A stretch of 64,000 bases of DNA from Phytoactinopolyspora halotolerans (GTDB lineage: Bacteria > Actinomycetota > Actinomycetes > Jiangellales > Jiangellaceae), in NCBI RefSeq assembly GCF_010550675.1, contig NZ_JAAGOA010000035.1:1-64000 (forward strand), given 5' to 3'. Below the pieces are notes generated by a model that was given only the letters and a program-made list of their open reading frames with translations, ran no database searches and was not told the DNA's origin. Position numbers and translations under genes: made by a program. Below, piece after piece: positions 11,497-20,270 of the stretch (positions within the stretch are counted from its first letter, which is position 1; the number at the start of each line of letters is the position of its first letter).

Positions 11497-11946
11497 TCAC
11501 GCTAGTTGCGGGTGGGTGACCGGCGCTTCTCGATTCCTGATCGGTCTGGTCACCTGCTTCGCCACGCATGGCGGCATACCCGCGGTCACACGCGTCACCT
11601 GCTGCCGATAGGTGCTGGGTGGCACGCCGACCAGCTCGGTGAACCGGGTGCTGAAGGTTCCCAGCGACGAGCAGCCGACCGTGAAACAGACCTCGGTGAC
11701 GCTGAGATCGCCGCGTCGCAGCAGCGCCATCGCACGCTCGATGCGCCGCGTCATCAGGTAACTGTAGGGCGACTCCCCGTAGGCCCGTCGGAACATGCGG
11801 CTCAGGTGTCCGGCCGACATGTTCACACCGCGTGCCAGCGCCTCGACGTCCAACGGCTGCGCGTATTCGCGATCGATACGGTCGCGGACCCGGCGCAGCA
11901 GGACGAGGTCACGGAGGTGCTGAGCAGCAGCAGGATTGCCGGTCAC
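11497..11946 (-). CDS. AraC family transcriptional regulator (HTH domain only)
   Basis: 149 residues, consisting almost wholly of the double helix-turn-helix of AraC/XylS proteins: first HTH in DVEALARGVNMSAGHLSRMF, linker with SPYSYLMTRRIERAMALL, second HTH in SVTEVCFTVGCSSLGTFSTRF ending in GVPPSTYR. No N-terminal ligand-binding domain is present, so it resembles the small stand-alone AraC regulators commonly found beside VOC genes. First gene of a two-gene unit with the downstream VOC protein. Confidence 0.9.
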   Translation of the reverse strand: MTGNPAAAQHLRDLVLLRRVRDRIDREYAQPLDVEALARGVNMSAGHLSRMFRRAYGESPYSYLMTRRIERAMALLRRGDLSVTEVCFTVGCSSLGTFSTRFTELVGVPPSTYRQQVTRVTAGMPPCVAKQVTRPIRNREAPVTHPQLA

Positions 11947-12038
11947 GTATCACATGCTGCCACGGCCCGACGGAAGTTGCCTAGCGCACCCGTGCCCGCG
12001 CCTGCGCATTCGCCCGCCCCTACGCCCGGAGCCCGACC

Positions 12039-12581
12039 CTACGCCCGCGCCCGCGCTCGGGCCCGGTGTCGCCGAACCGCTGCCCTGTTTGCGCATCGGA
12101 CGGAGCAGTACTGCTGACGTCCGTTACGGGTGATGTCAACGACGACGGCCGTGCACGGATCCCCGTGAGCCTGTCCTGCAGCGCATCGTCTGAGGCGATG
12201 CATGCCCCGGGTGGTGAGATGGAGTGCCGTGCCCACGCTGATGATCGCGAGGAGCACGTCCGGCAGCGACTGATGTTCATCGCGATAGTGCAAGTGCCAG
12301 CCTTCCTCGTGGTGATTCGTCAGCCGCGGGTACGCGGCGGCAGCGGCCATGTGAGCGTTCAGGAGTGAGGCCCGCTCCTCCGGGTCTGCGGCGTCGACGA
12401 CGGTCAGCCAGTCGTCGATCACCCGCCGGGTGCGCGGGTGATCGTCTGGTGCTTCGGGGAACTCCATGGTCATGCCGAACCGGCGCATCCGTGCGTCGAT
12501 CCCGCGGCGATCCGCGGGCCAGTCGTTGGCCAGTGACGCGGCGAGTAGCACCGCATACTCGCCGTAAGGGTTGAGATGCAC
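12039..12581 (-). CDS. ABATE/CGNR zinc-finger protein
   Basis: 180 residues. The N-terminal two thirds match the ABATE (putative stress-induced transcription regulator) domain; the C-terminus has the zinc finger with C...VDITRNGRQQYCSVRCANR, a variant of the CGNR motif (Cys-X4 spacing seen as GDPCTAVVVDI then CSVRC), a DNA-binding element. The protein ends in a repetitive RRHRARARARA tail encoded by a GC-rich simple repeat. Likely a transcription regulator, target unknown. Confidence 0.8.
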   Translation of the reverse strand: MHLNPYGEYAVLLAASLANDWPADRRGIDARMRRFGMTMEFPEAPDDHPRTRRVIDDWLTVVDAADPEERASLLNAHMAAAAAYPRLTNHHEEGWHLHYRDEHQSLPDVLLAIISVGTALHLTTRGMHRLRRCAAGQAHGDPCTAVVVDITRNGRQQYCSVRCANRAAVRRHRARARARA

Positions 12582-12606
12582 AACGCCATTACATCACGCT
12601 GGGCAC

Positions 12607-12861
12607 ATGACATCTCCCGAAGTTCACGATCAGGACGCCCGGACTCAGCCACCTGGACTCCACGAGCACGGGTGGCTGGTGGAGTCGAGCCACGCGACCT
12701 CGGAGGGGCGCGTGCTGTACGTACGCTGTGACCGGTGTGGAACCCTGCGTGTCGATCTCCAGCACCACATGCACCTTCCGCCCGTCGCGCTCAGCGTGGA
12801 TGTACGTTCGGCGCGGCACGGCCATGAGCCGACCGGCGGACTCCGGCATTGTGGGGTCTAG
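12607..12861 (+). CDS. Small hypothetical protein with CxxC motif
   Basis: 84 residues from ATG. The middle reads HGWLVESSHATSEGRVLYVR then CDRCG, a beta-hairpin plus zinc-knuckle pattern seen in short actinobacterial proteins of unknown role. It diverges from the CGNR gene (26 bp between starts) and its last four bases overlap the end of the convergent oxidoreductase gene. The overlapping frame on the other strand is arginine-rich and less protein-like. Confidence 0.55.
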   Translation: MTSPEVHDQDARTQPPGLHEHGWLVESSHATSEGRVLYVRCDRCGTLRVDLQHHMHLPPVALSVDVRSARHGHEPTGGLRHCGV

Positions 12862-13685
12862 GTCAGCAGGACCTCGGTGATGGCACGGTATCCCGACATC
12901 GGGTCCTCCCCAAGCGCCTGGACACATACGTGGTCGGCTCCGGAGTCCAGATGCGCGGTGATGCTGCCCGCCACCGCGTCCGGCTCGCCGTGCGGGGCGA
13001 GCGCGTCGATCAGCCGGTCGCTGCCGCCGCCCGCCACGTCGTCGTCGGTGTAGCCCAGGCGCCGAAGGTTGGTCACATAGTTGGTGAGCCGCAGGTACGG
13101 GTTGCTCACGGCCCGCCGGCCCAGTGCCCGGGCCCGGGCGGCGTCGGTATCGACCACCACCTTCTGCTCGGGTGCGAGCAGGGCCTCGGCCCCCATGAGC
13201 TCACGCGCCTGCCTCGTATGCTCCGGCGTGGTCAGATACGGGTGCGCCCCGGCGGTGCGCTGCCCCGCCAGCCGCAGCATCTTCGGCCCCAGAGCGGCCA
13301 ACGCCCGGCCGGAGGCGGGAACGCCGTGCCGGTCGAGCTCGTCCAGGTAGGCGACCACCGTGTCGTACGGACGTCGGTACGCGCCGGTCGCCTCGGGATG
13401 GCCGATCCCCACGCCGAGCAGGAAACGACCCGGGTGCCGAGCCACGATGCGGTGATAGGACTGTGCTGCGGCGCCGGCGTCGACAGCCCAGATGTTCACG
13501 ATCCCCGTCGCCACCACGATGTTCTCCGTGGCGTCCAGAAGCTCCTCAGCGAGCCGGAGATCCCCGGGCGGAGAACCGCCGATCCAGATCGCACCGTACC
13601 CGAGCCGCTCGATCTCGACGGCGAAGTCGCTGTCCAGAACACCCGCCCGCTGCCATATCCCGATAACACCAAGATCGACACTCAT
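12858..13685 (-). CDS. LLM-class F420-dependent oxidoreductase (TIGR03620-like)
   Basis: 275 residues from the ATG of MSVDLGVIGIWQRAG; an upstream extension of 31 residues lacks a ribosome site and is rejected. Luciferase-like TIM barrel: FAVEIERLGYGAIWIGGSP, an RFLLGVGIGHPEA phosphate-binding loop and the C-terminal HLDSGADHVCVQALG segment. The family uses coenzyme F420 (or FMN) for hydride transfer in the cytoplasm, and is abundant in actinomycetes. Substrate unknown. Downstream of the YdeI-like gene, separated by 89 bp. Confidence 0.88.
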   Translation of the reverse strand: MSVDLGVIGIWQRAGVLDSDFAVEIERLGYGAIWIGGSPPGDLRLAEELLDATENIVVATGIVNIWAVDAGAAAQSYHRIVARHPGRFLLGVGIGHPEATGAYRRPYDTVVAYLDELDRHGVPASGRALAALGPKMLRLAGQRTAGAHPYLTTPEHTRQARELMGAEALLAPEQKVVVDTDAARARALGRRAVSNPYLRLTNYVTNLRRLGYTDDDVAGGGSDRLIDALAPHGEPDAVAGSITAHLDSGADHVCVQALGEDPMSGYRAITEVLLT

Positions 13686-13774
13686 GCCACACCATAACCA
13701 CGTCGACGACGGCAGTAATTCCATCGTCCGCGAACCGACGCCGAACCGCCAGATCCGGAATCGACGCCGGTGTC

Positions 13775-14218
13775 TCACGAACTCAGTGCGGCCAGCACCT
13801 TCTGCACTCGGCGGTTGCGTGTCTCTTCGGTTTTGGCATCCAGGATGGACTCAGCATGCTGACGCTGCTTGCTGTACGACAGGGCAGCCCAGGCCTCGGA
13901 TGCCGACGGGTTGTCGGCGAGGACTTCGGCCAGGGCCTCAGGCACCTCGACTGTGCGTGGGGCATCGTCCACCTCAAGAGTCACCTCGACCTCGTCACCA
14001 GCGCCACGGCCGGTCGCCGCCCGGGTAGCGGCGTTGAACGAGATCAGGAATCTCCCGCCCATCGAACTGATGGTGTTGCGGTAGCTGTACTCGCCGTCGA
14101 TCGTCACGACCACCGGCACCCGCTTTCCGCGCCCGAATCCGAGCACGACGTCTTCCGGCACGACGATGCCGACGTTATTACCGCCGCTCGCCCACAGGGT
14201 CGTCCTGAACGTAGCCAT
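13775..14218 (-). CDS. DUF1905 / YdeI-OmpD-associated family protein
   Basis: 147 residues. N-terminal DUF1905 beta-barrel (about 1-85, with GNNVGIVVPEDVV, GKRVPVVVTIDG and YRNTISSMGGRFLISF) and a C-terminal helical YdeI/OmpD-associated segment (about 95-145: EALAEVLADNPSASEAWAAL, SYSKQRQHAESILDAKTEETR). Proteins with this arrangement are linked to bacteriocin or stress protection in other bacteria, without a known mechanism. Divergent from the alpha/alpha-toroid gene. Confidence 0.88.
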   Translation of the reverse strand: MATFRTTLWASGGNNVGIVVPEDVVLGFGRGKRVPVVVTIDGEYSYRNTISSMGGRFLISFNAATRAATGRGAGDEVEVTLEVDDAPRTVEVPEALAEVLADNPSASEAWAALSYSKQRQHAESILDAKTEETRNRRVQKVLAALSS

Positions 14219-14359
14219 GAACGTCTCCTCAGTCAGATCAGTGTGTAAGAGGTGGACTCGGGCAGAAGGCGATTCTCATCGCGGCGGAGAGGGTGACATT
14301 CCTGTGCAGGTGGCTGAACCCTACGCTCGGCCGATCGCGGCCGTGGCACTCTGGATGCC

Positions 14360-15238
14360 ATGACCGCGACGACCGACGTACGGAGGTGGCTGCGGACATC
14401 TCGCGACCCCGCGATCCGCCACCTGGCGGGCGACGCATCCGCTGACGTCTTGGCCAGCCCGCGGGTCCAGACTCTGTTGCGGTTTCCCGACACACATCCC
14501 TACACGAAATGGTGGGGAACGCATTGGCGGCTGGTCGCGTTGGCCGACTTGGCAACACCGCCCGGTACCGGCGGGTTGGACGACGGTGTCGAACGGGAGC
14601 TGTCGTGGCTCACGTCTCCTGCCCACCGACGCGGCATCCGCACGATCGCTGGCTTGACCCGCCGCTGTGCCTCACAGGAAGGCAACGCGGTGTACGCGCT
14701 GTCGCTGCTCGGCTTTGCCGGTGAACCGGCGACGCGAACCCTGGTGGACGCGCTCCTGGAATGGCAATGGCCAGATGGAGGCTGGAACTGTGATGTCCGG
14801 GAGGACGCGCGACGATCGTCGTTCCATGAGACCGTCACACCCGCGATCGGCCTGGCCGTGTTCGCCGAAACGACCGGATGCGAAGATGCCCGGGCGGCTG
14901 CGCGCGACTCGGCGCAGCTATTGCTGGAGCACCGGCTGTTCCGCTCGACCAGGACCGACGAAGTGATCCATCCCTCCTGGATCAAGCTGCACTACCCGGC
15001 GTACTGGCACTACGACATCCTGCAGGGACTCCGCCTCCTCGAACTCCTCGGCATGCTAGGCGACCCGCGCGCCACCGAAGCACTCGATGTAGTCGAACGA
15101 TCGCGCCGGACAGATGGCCGGTTCAGCGGCCCCGCGTGGTGGTCCCACCGGCAACCCGACGCGGTCGACTGGGGACGCGGCCGCGACAACGAGATGCTGA
15201 ACCTCCGGGCGCAGTTGCTGCTTGTCGCCGACCGCTAA
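14360..15238 (+). CDS. Prenyltransferase/squalene-cyclase-like alpha/alpha-toroid protein
   Basis: 292 residues. Helical repeats with a QW-type motif LEWQWPDGGWNCD and a later RTDGRFSGPAWW place it in the terpenoid-cyclase/prenyltransferase alpha/alpha-toroid superfamily. It is about half the length of squalene-hopene cyclase and lacks a visible DxDD catalytic acid, so it is not a full cyclase. No signal peptide or membrane helix. Stands alone; no terpene biosynthesis genes nearby. Function unknown. Confidence 0.72.
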   Translation: MTATTDVRRWLRTSRDPAIRHLAGDASADVLASPRVQTLLRFPDTHPYTKWWGTHWRLVALADLATPPGTGGLDDGVERELSWLTSPAHRRGIRTIAGLTRRCASQEGNAVYALSLLGFAGEPATRTLVDALLEWQWPDGGWNCDVREDARRSSFHETVTPAIGLAVFAETTGCEDARAAARDSAQLLLEHRLFRSTRTDEVIHPSWIKLHYPAYWHYDILQGLRLLELLGMLGDPRATEALDVVERSRRTDGRFSGPAWWSHRQPDAVDWGRGRDNEMLNLRAQLLLVADR

Positions 15239-15413
15239 GACTTCGCTGCCGCCCCGCCGCCATCGATCTGCTGACGATTTAGCGTCGTCTTGTGGAGGCC
15301 TTCAACGTGCCATGCTCGGCGTCGCTGGACCACGCGGTCGTCAAGACCGAACTTCGCCCGGCCCGCCAACGGTTCATGCGGCAGCCTCTCGCCATCTCTG
15401 CGACTGGTCTTGA

Positions 15414-15929
15414 TCATGGACGCAGCCAAGTTTGGCGCGGCTTGTAGCCGCTGCGGCGTAGCCAGTGCTCGGTGTACAGAATCCGGTCCGGCGTAATGAT
15501 CGTGAGCGGGTCGGTGGGTGGCTCGTCTAGGGACCGTCCCCGTTCGACGTGATCGCATTGCCAGCGGAAGGCCTCCCAATAGCCTTCCGCCTCGGGATCG
15601 TCTCGCTCGAGAGTACGTGCTGTGCCGAATAGCTGCGCACCGCGACTGCTGGCTTGGCCGACCAGTGGGGCGAAGATCCCCGCCGAGACTCTGGGATCAC
15701 GACGCAGGTTCCGCGATTTGGGTGAGTCGTTCCAGCTGGTGTAGAAGATTTCGAACCCGAGGCTGGAGTAGCGAACGGGTGTGGCTGCCGGCGCTCCGTT
15801 CGGGTCCACGGTGGCGATGACTGCCATATTCTGGCTGGAGAGCAGGTTGAGGATTCGTTCTTCGAGGTGTTCGCGGTCGAGTTCCCCGTCGGGGGTGGGG
15901 CCTGCAAGCCAGGTGTTAGTCAGCGGCAT
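15414..15929 (-). CDS. Pyridoxamine 5'-phosphate oxidase-like FMN protein
   Basis: 171 residues. Split-barrel flavin-binding fold: NMAVIATVDPNGAPAATPVR (strands 1-2), FEIFYTSWNDSPKSRNLRRD (with the S..K/R phosphate-binding stretch) and DPRVSAGIF. Such proteins reduce small molecules with FMN or F420, or bind haem. Genus of substrate open. The 175 bases on the 3' side, up to the toroid gene, hold no gene I can support. Confidence 0.85.
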   Translation of the reverse strand: MPLTNTWLAGPTPDGELDREHLEERILNLLSSQNMAVIATVDPNGAPAATPVRYSSLGFEIFYTSWNDSPKSRNLRRDPRVSAGIFAPLVGQASSRGAQLFGTARTLERDDPEAEGYWEAFRWQCDHVERGRSLDEPPTDPLTIITPDRILYTEHWLRRSGYKPRQTWLRP

Positions 15930-16121
15930 CGCCCCAGGATCTCAGCCGCGCGGAGCTGGTCGCCGCACCAGTCTGGCAGCGCCGCGTCATCGTTGACCTG
16001 TGCCGGTCGGGCGGAAGGCGGCTGGAGAGCGGTTCAGCCCTCAGCGGCGGTGAGGGCGCGACCACGCTCCGCCGATCCGCCACACGGCGGTTGTCCGACA
16101 CCGCCGGCACCAGCCTGACCG

Positions 16122-16493
16122 CTATGTGGCGTACAGGTCGTCGCGCTCCACGTTCAGATAGACCGTGCCGTTGTCGACGCGCTCGATCTGATCACCTGCG
16201 ACGTACACATCGACAGGCGACATTGTGCGCGACGCTTTCAAGTAGCCCAGCCGACGGAGCCGTTCCGCCAGTTGGGGCGGCATGTCTGAACCTCCGGTGA
16301 AAGCTCGGCCCAATTCCTGCACCATGTCCGTGCGTTCATCCATGAGCTGCCCGGCGCTGGTGTCGGCACCCAGATCACCCATCTTGAGATCCTCGACCGA
16401 GCCAAGTTCCTGCCCGCTACGGTCGAGCACGCGCATGCCCTCGCGGACCTCCGCCATCGGGCCCGAGCGGCCGCTCTCCGATGTCCCGGCCAT
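16122..16493 (-). CDS. PRC-barrel-like / DUF2171 protein
   Basis: 123 residues from the ATG preceded by a near-perfect ribosome site (GGGGGAGG, 6 bases away), which decides against a 34-residue longer frame. The segment VREGMRVLDRSGQELGSVED is the start of a PRC-barrel/DUF2171 fold, and the end (VDVYVAGDQIERVDNGTVYL) closes the barrel. Such small cytoplasmic proteins are often stress-linked. Monocistronic. Confidence 0.75.
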   Translation of the reverse strand: MAGTSESGRSGPMAEVREGMRVLDRSGQELGSVEDLKMGDLGADTSAGQLMDERTDMVQELGRAFTGGSDMPPQLAERLRRLGYLKASRTMSPVDVYVAGDQIERVDNGTVYLNVERDDLYAT

Positions 16494-16619
16494 CGTGCGC
16501 CTCCCCCGTGCTGAATCGTGTATCGGTGCGTCTACCGGCACAGATACCCTCCGCCGACGGACGGAAACGCCACCCGCGCGGGGCGCCGACGACACTCGTG
16601 GTGTGGTGACGTTGGTGGC

Positions 16620-16900
16620 CTACTCCGCCGCCGCAAGGCGGAGCGCCATGTACTGCCGGCCGAGTAGCTGGATGGTGAACGTGCCCGGTAGACGTCGATC
16701 CGCTGCATGCTCGCGTGTGTGATCCATGGCTTCGAGTAGTCGTAGAAGTCCAAGCAGTTGTGGATCGAGATCAGGTGACCGGCGTGATCGTTCTCGACGA
16801 CGACAGCGGGCAGGCACTCCCAGTCCTCGATGCCCTTCTCGACTGAGTACGGATGCGATGCATCATCGTCCTTGGCGATCCGCGGGGTCCACGCTGTCAT
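16620..16900 (-). pseudogene. Hypothetical gene interrupted by a frameshift
   Basis: Reading from ATG, the frame gives MTAWTPRIAKDDDASHP, then LISIHNCLDFYDYSKPWITH and MQRIDVYR in well-behaved protein sequence up to about position 16690, after which it turns into Ser/Arg-rich noise. The -1 frame takes over exactly there with TFTIQLLGRQYMALRLAAAE and a stop. The join DVYR/GTFTIQLLG is natural, so one base change (or a sequencing error) breaks a gene of about 93 codons. Family not recognised. Divergent from the acetyltransferase gene with only 16 bp between starts. Confidence 0.55.
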
Positions 16901-16916
16901 GTGCGACGCTGTCGCC

Positions 16917-17387
16917 ATGGGTGATGTTGTGGTCCGAGGGAGCACGCCGCAGGATGTGCGGGAGCTGGCGAGGCTGAAAACCGAGAGGGCGCAATTGGAC
17001 CGCGAGCCACCGCGGGACGTTCAGGTCGCATTTGCGAAGCACCTCGACGACTGGATTGCCGCTCAGGGCGACGCATTGTTGTGCCGGGTTGCAGACATCG
17101 GCGGAACACTCGTCGGGATGGCCTGGATGGTTGTCTACGAGCGCGTCCCCGACCTGCACGATCGGCACAGGCTGACTGGAGACATCCAGAGCGTCTTCGT
17201 GACGGCGAAACATCGTGGGCTCGGCATCGGCGCTGCTCTCATCCAGGCGCTCTGCCAGCAGGCCGACGCACGTGGGGTGCGTCGTGTCACGGTGAGCGCC
17301 AACGATCTGGCCCTCCCGCTGTACCGGTCAGCTGGTTTCAGCCCGTCGCCACACCTCCTCGAACGCCATCATCCAGGCCGGTTGTGA
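16917..17387 (+). CDS. GNAT family N-acetyltransferase
   Basis: 156 residues from ATG. Acetyl-CoA-binding motif A is VFVTAKHRGLGIGAALIQAL (RGLGIG matches R/Q-x-x-G-x-G/A), preceded by the beta-4 strand GDIQSVFV and followed by the motif B LYRSAGF. Transfers acetyl from acetyl-CoA to an amine of an unknown acceptor (drug, peptide or metabolite). Stands alone. Confidence 0.9.
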   Translation: MGDVVVRGSTPQDVRELARLKTERAQLDREPPRDVQVAFAKHLDDWIAAQGDALLCRVADIGGTLVGMAWMVVYERVPDLHDRHRLTGDIQSVFVTAKHRGLGIGAALIQALCQQADARGVRRVTVSANDLALPLYRSAGFSPSPHLLERHHPGRL

Positions 17388-17777
17388 TCAGCTGCCCCAC
17401 GGCAGCGGAGGGCTGCACGGAGCGGCGGCTGACTCCTCGAAACTCGCCGGCCCACCTGGAGACGGCGAGCTGGCCGCATCCGACAGCTCGAAACTCCGCG
17501 TAACGGGCTTCGCCCAGGGCCGCGGCGTCCGGCGGCGCACACCAGGAAGTGAGGTCTCCACCTGGGAGAACACGCGATCGTGCGGACAATTCCTATCGAC
17601 CGACCAGCCCACCGGCGAACGGCAGCCCCGATGAATCCGTGTCGCGGTCGCGGTCTACCTGTGCAACGTGGCTGCGGAAGGGATAGCGATGGCCTGGACC
17701 CAGCAGGGCGAGCTACGGGCACCGGACAGAGTACGGGCAGATGGCCCGTACTGCCCGATCATCATGGGGTTCCGAGC
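17388..17777 (+). other. Intergenic region, no gene recognised
   Basis: 390 bases. Contains two copies of TCGAAACTC about 50 bases apart and ordinary GC-rich sequence. Frames on both strands are short, arginine- or proline-rich and lack ribosome sites. Confidence 0.4.
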
Positions 17778-18137
17778 ATGGCGGTGATCGAAGACGTTCT
17801 GCCGCTGGGTACCGAACTGGAACGCTCTTACCGGGCGTACGTGCGCGGCGCGTTGAAGTTCCGCGTCGGTCAGATCGTCTATGTGGCGTTCACCCTCGAC
17901 GAGAGCGTGATGGGTTTCGCGTTCCCCAAGGAGGAGCGCGCAGCCCTGGTCTCAAGCGAGCCGCACAAGTTCCAGATGCCGTCACCATCAGAGATGCGCT
18001 TCAACTGGGTCCATGCCCACCTTGCCGCGCTGGACCCGACCGAGGCCCGTGAACTCGTCGTCGACGCTTGGCGCATGGTCGTCCCCAAGAAGCTCTCCCG
18101 CGCCTACGACCTCGCCCATCCCAACGGCCCGGGCTGA
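17778..18137 (+). CDS. MmcQ/YjbR family DNA-binding protein
   Basis: 119 residues from ATG of MAVIEDVLPLG. Matches the YjbR/MmcQ 'CyaY-like' fold: LKFRVGQIVYVAFTLDE, MGFAFPKEERAALV, FNWVHAHLAALDPTEARELV and the closing DAWRMVVPKKL. Members are small proteins thought to bind DNA; role unclear. Single gene. Confidence 0.88.
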   Translation: MAVIEDVLPLGTELERSYRAYVRGALKFRVGQIVYVAFTLDESVMGFAFPKEERAALVSSEPHKFQMPSPSEMRFNWVHAHLAALDPTEARELVVDAWRMVVPKKLSRAYDLAHPNGPG

Positions 18138-18627
18138 TCCCCCGTCGACGTGGGGAGACCGACCGGCCCAGAGGGGTCAGCGGCACTGAGTCAACCTCGC
18201 GGCGCAAGCGCCATATGAATCGTGCCCGAGACGAAGTGGGGGCAGACTCCGACCTGCCGCCCGGCACGCGCCCAGACCTACCTCGACGCACTCCGCGGAC
18301 GATGATCAGCACGGATCCCCCGCCCGGGACCCGTGGGTACGATCGTCCAAGCGCCTGATCACCACCGCTCAACGACTCCTAGGCGGCCGCTCGCCTACCG
18401 CGGCCATGCTGCAGATGTCGCCCGACCGCACGCTGGCCGACATCGAGCGGCGCGGCCTGGTCGAACAGCTTCGCCCCATCACCCAGTCTTCCTGGGAAGA
18501 AGACGGCATACTCCACCAGCGACCAGGTCCTCTGTGAAGCGCCGGCGCCGAACGTTGCGGACTTAGACGCCCCGGCCGTCGGCGCAGGGAATCGGGGAGA
18601 TTTCCCGGCGGTGCAATACTCTCCTCC
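18138..18627 (+). other. Intergenic region with a possible decayed reading frame
   Basis: 490 bases. A plus-strand frame running through about 18301-18537 reads like protein (for example SKRLITTAQRLLGG, then TLADIERRGLVEQLRPITQS) and stops at TGA, but it has no convincing start and its upstream part is noise, so it may be the tail of a lost gene. I cannot name a family. No ECF42-type promoter motif was found in front of the next gene. Confidence 0.3.
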
Positions 18628-18978
18628 ATGAGGTATGCCTTGTTGATCTGCAATGACGAGACGATCTCGCCGAGTCACGAGGAAATGAACGCGGATCCGG
18701 TGAACCAAGCCTGGAGTGCGGATCTGGAGCGGCGTCAGGCAGAGCTTTACGGCGCGCGGTTGCGGCCGGTCGCCGAGGCGACGACGGTGAGGGTCCGCAA
18801 TGGCGAGACGCTGATCTCCGATGGGCCGTTCGCCGAGACCAAGGACTTCGTCGGCGGTGTGGTGTTCGTCGACTGCGCCGATCTTGACGAGGCGATCGCG
18901 ATCGCCAAGGGGCACCCGTATGCCCTGCACGGCAGCGTCGAGATCCGTCCAGTCTGGGAAGATGACCAACCCCGATAA
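18628..18978 (+). CDS. YCII-related (DGPF) protein of an ECF42 locus
   Basis: 116 residues. Ferredoxin-like YciI fold with the defining motif [26 protein letters not shown] at the start. Proteins of this type are constant neighbours of ECF42 sigma factors; their role (enzyme or sensor) is not established. The stop overlaps the start of the sigma gene by 17 bases, giving tight coupling. Confidence 0.92.
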   Translation: MRYALLICNDETISPSHEEMNADPVNQAWSADLERRQAELYGARLRPVAEATTVRVRNGETLISDGPFAETKDFVGGVVFVDCADLDEAIAIAKGHPYALHGSVEIRPVWEDDQPR

Positions 18979-20191
18979 TCCCGACGATGTGGCACGGGCC
19001 GTCGATGCGGCGTATCGGGAGGAATGGGGTCAGGTCGTTGCGACGCTGATCGGATTGACCCGCGACTGGGACCTCGCCGAGGACTGCGCGCAAGACGCGT
19101 TCGCGGCAGCGCTGACAACCTGGCCGAGGGACGGGATACCGAGCCGGCCGGGTGCGTGGCTCACGGCCACGGCGCGCAATCGGGCCACTGATCGGCTGCG
19201 GCGGGATAAGGCGGGTCAGGCGAAGTTGCGGCAGCTGGCCGTGTTGGCCCGTGACGAGCCGCAGGAGCCGAACCTGGAAGAGATTCCGGACGAGCGGCTG
19301 CGGTTGATCTTCACCTGCTGTCATCCGGCGCTGCCGTTCGAGGCACGGATCGCGCTCACGCTGCGCACCCTCTCGGGTTTGACTACTCCGGAGATCGCGA
19401 AGGCATTCCTCACCACCGAAACGACGATGGCGCAACGTCTAGTGCGGGCGAAGCGCAAGATCACTAATGCCGGCATTCCGTACCGGGTTCCATCGGCCGA
19501 TCTGCTTCCCGAGCGGCTGAACACCGTCCTGGCCGTCCTGTATTTGATCTTCAATGCCGGGTACGACGAACACGACGAGGCCCGGGCGCTGACCACCGAA
19601 GCGATCCACCTCGCCCGAGTCCTGGTCCGACTGATGCCGAATGAAGCCGAACCGCGTGGGCTGCTGGCCTTGATGCTGCTGAACGAGGCCAGACGGGCAA
19701 CCCGTACCGACAATGGCGTGCTGGTCAGCCTCGAAGATCAAGATCGCACTAAGTGGGATCGATCCTTGATCGACGAAGGCGTCGCCGTCCTCGACCAGGC
19801 AATGGCTATGGGGAGGAGCGGGCCCTACCAGGTACAGGCCGCGATCGCCGCCTGCCACGCGACGGCACGCGACGCCAAGGGCACCGACTGGGAGCAGATC
19901 GCGACCCTCTACTCCGAGCTGGGCCGCCTGGCGCCGTCGCCGGTGGTCGAGCTCAACCGTGCCGTGGCCGTTGCGATGGCCTACGGCATCCCGTCCGGTC
20001 TCGCCCTGGTGAATGAGCTGGCCGAGTCCGGCCGGCTGGATGGCTACTACCTGCTGCCGGCGACTCGGGCCGACCTGCTCCGCCGGGCTGGTCGGCTGGC
20101 AGAGGCCAAGGGCGCCTATGAGGAGGCGCTCCGACTTGCCCCGACCGAGCCGGAACGACGCTATCTGACCCGCCGGCTGCAGCGTCTTTGA
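18962..20191 (+). CDS. ECF42-type sigma factor with C-terminal TPR extension
   Basis: 409 residues from the ATG inside the end of the YCII gene. Regions 2 and 4 occupy about 1-180 ([55 protein letters not shown] as HTH). The following 200 residues form the helical TPR-like tail ([50 protein letters not shown]) that replaces an anti-sigma factor in this group and is needed for activity in the studied member. Together with the DGPF neighbour this is a classic ECF42 pair. Confidence 0.93.
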   Translation: MTNPDNPDDVARAVDAAYREEWGQVVATLIGLTRDWDLAEDCAQDAFAAALTTWPRDGIPSRPGAWLTATARNRATDRLRRDKAGQAKLRQLAVLARDEPQEPNLEEIPDERLRLIFTCCHPALPFEARIALTLRTLSGLTTPEIAKAFLTTETTMAQRLVRAKRKITNAGIPYRVPSADLLPERLNTVLAVLYLIFNAGYDEHDEARALTTEAIHLARVLVRLMPNEAEPRGLLALMLLNEARRATRTDNGVLVSLEDQDRTKWDRSLIDEGVAVLDQAMAMGRSGPYQVQAAIAACHATARDAKGTDWEQIATLYSELGRLAPSPVVELNRAVAVAMAYGIPSGLALVNELAESGRLDGYYLLPATRADLLRRAGRLAEAKGAYEEALRLAPTEPERRYLTRRLQRL

Positions 20192-20207
20192 GAATTTTCG
20201 CGAGTGA

Positions 20208-20234
20208 TGTCGATCCCTTCTCGTCCTGTTCGTC
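20208..20234 (+). promoter_or_regulatory. Candidate ECF42-dependent promoter
   Basis: TGTCGA (20208-20213), 17 bases, then CGTC (20231-20234). This matches the reported ECF42 motif (TGTCGA at -35, CGA/CGTC-like at -10) and lies 36 bases before the MFS exporter ATG, directly downstream of the sigma gene. The location makes the exporter and the DUF899 gene the probable regulon of the locus. Confidence 0.6.
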
Positions 20235-20270
20235 GGTGGGTCAAAACCCGACGAGACAAGGGAACGACCA

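Noticed and set aside
15239-15413. Short gap frames resembling transposase pieces
   Set aside because: Neither strand gives a recognisable motif; noise.
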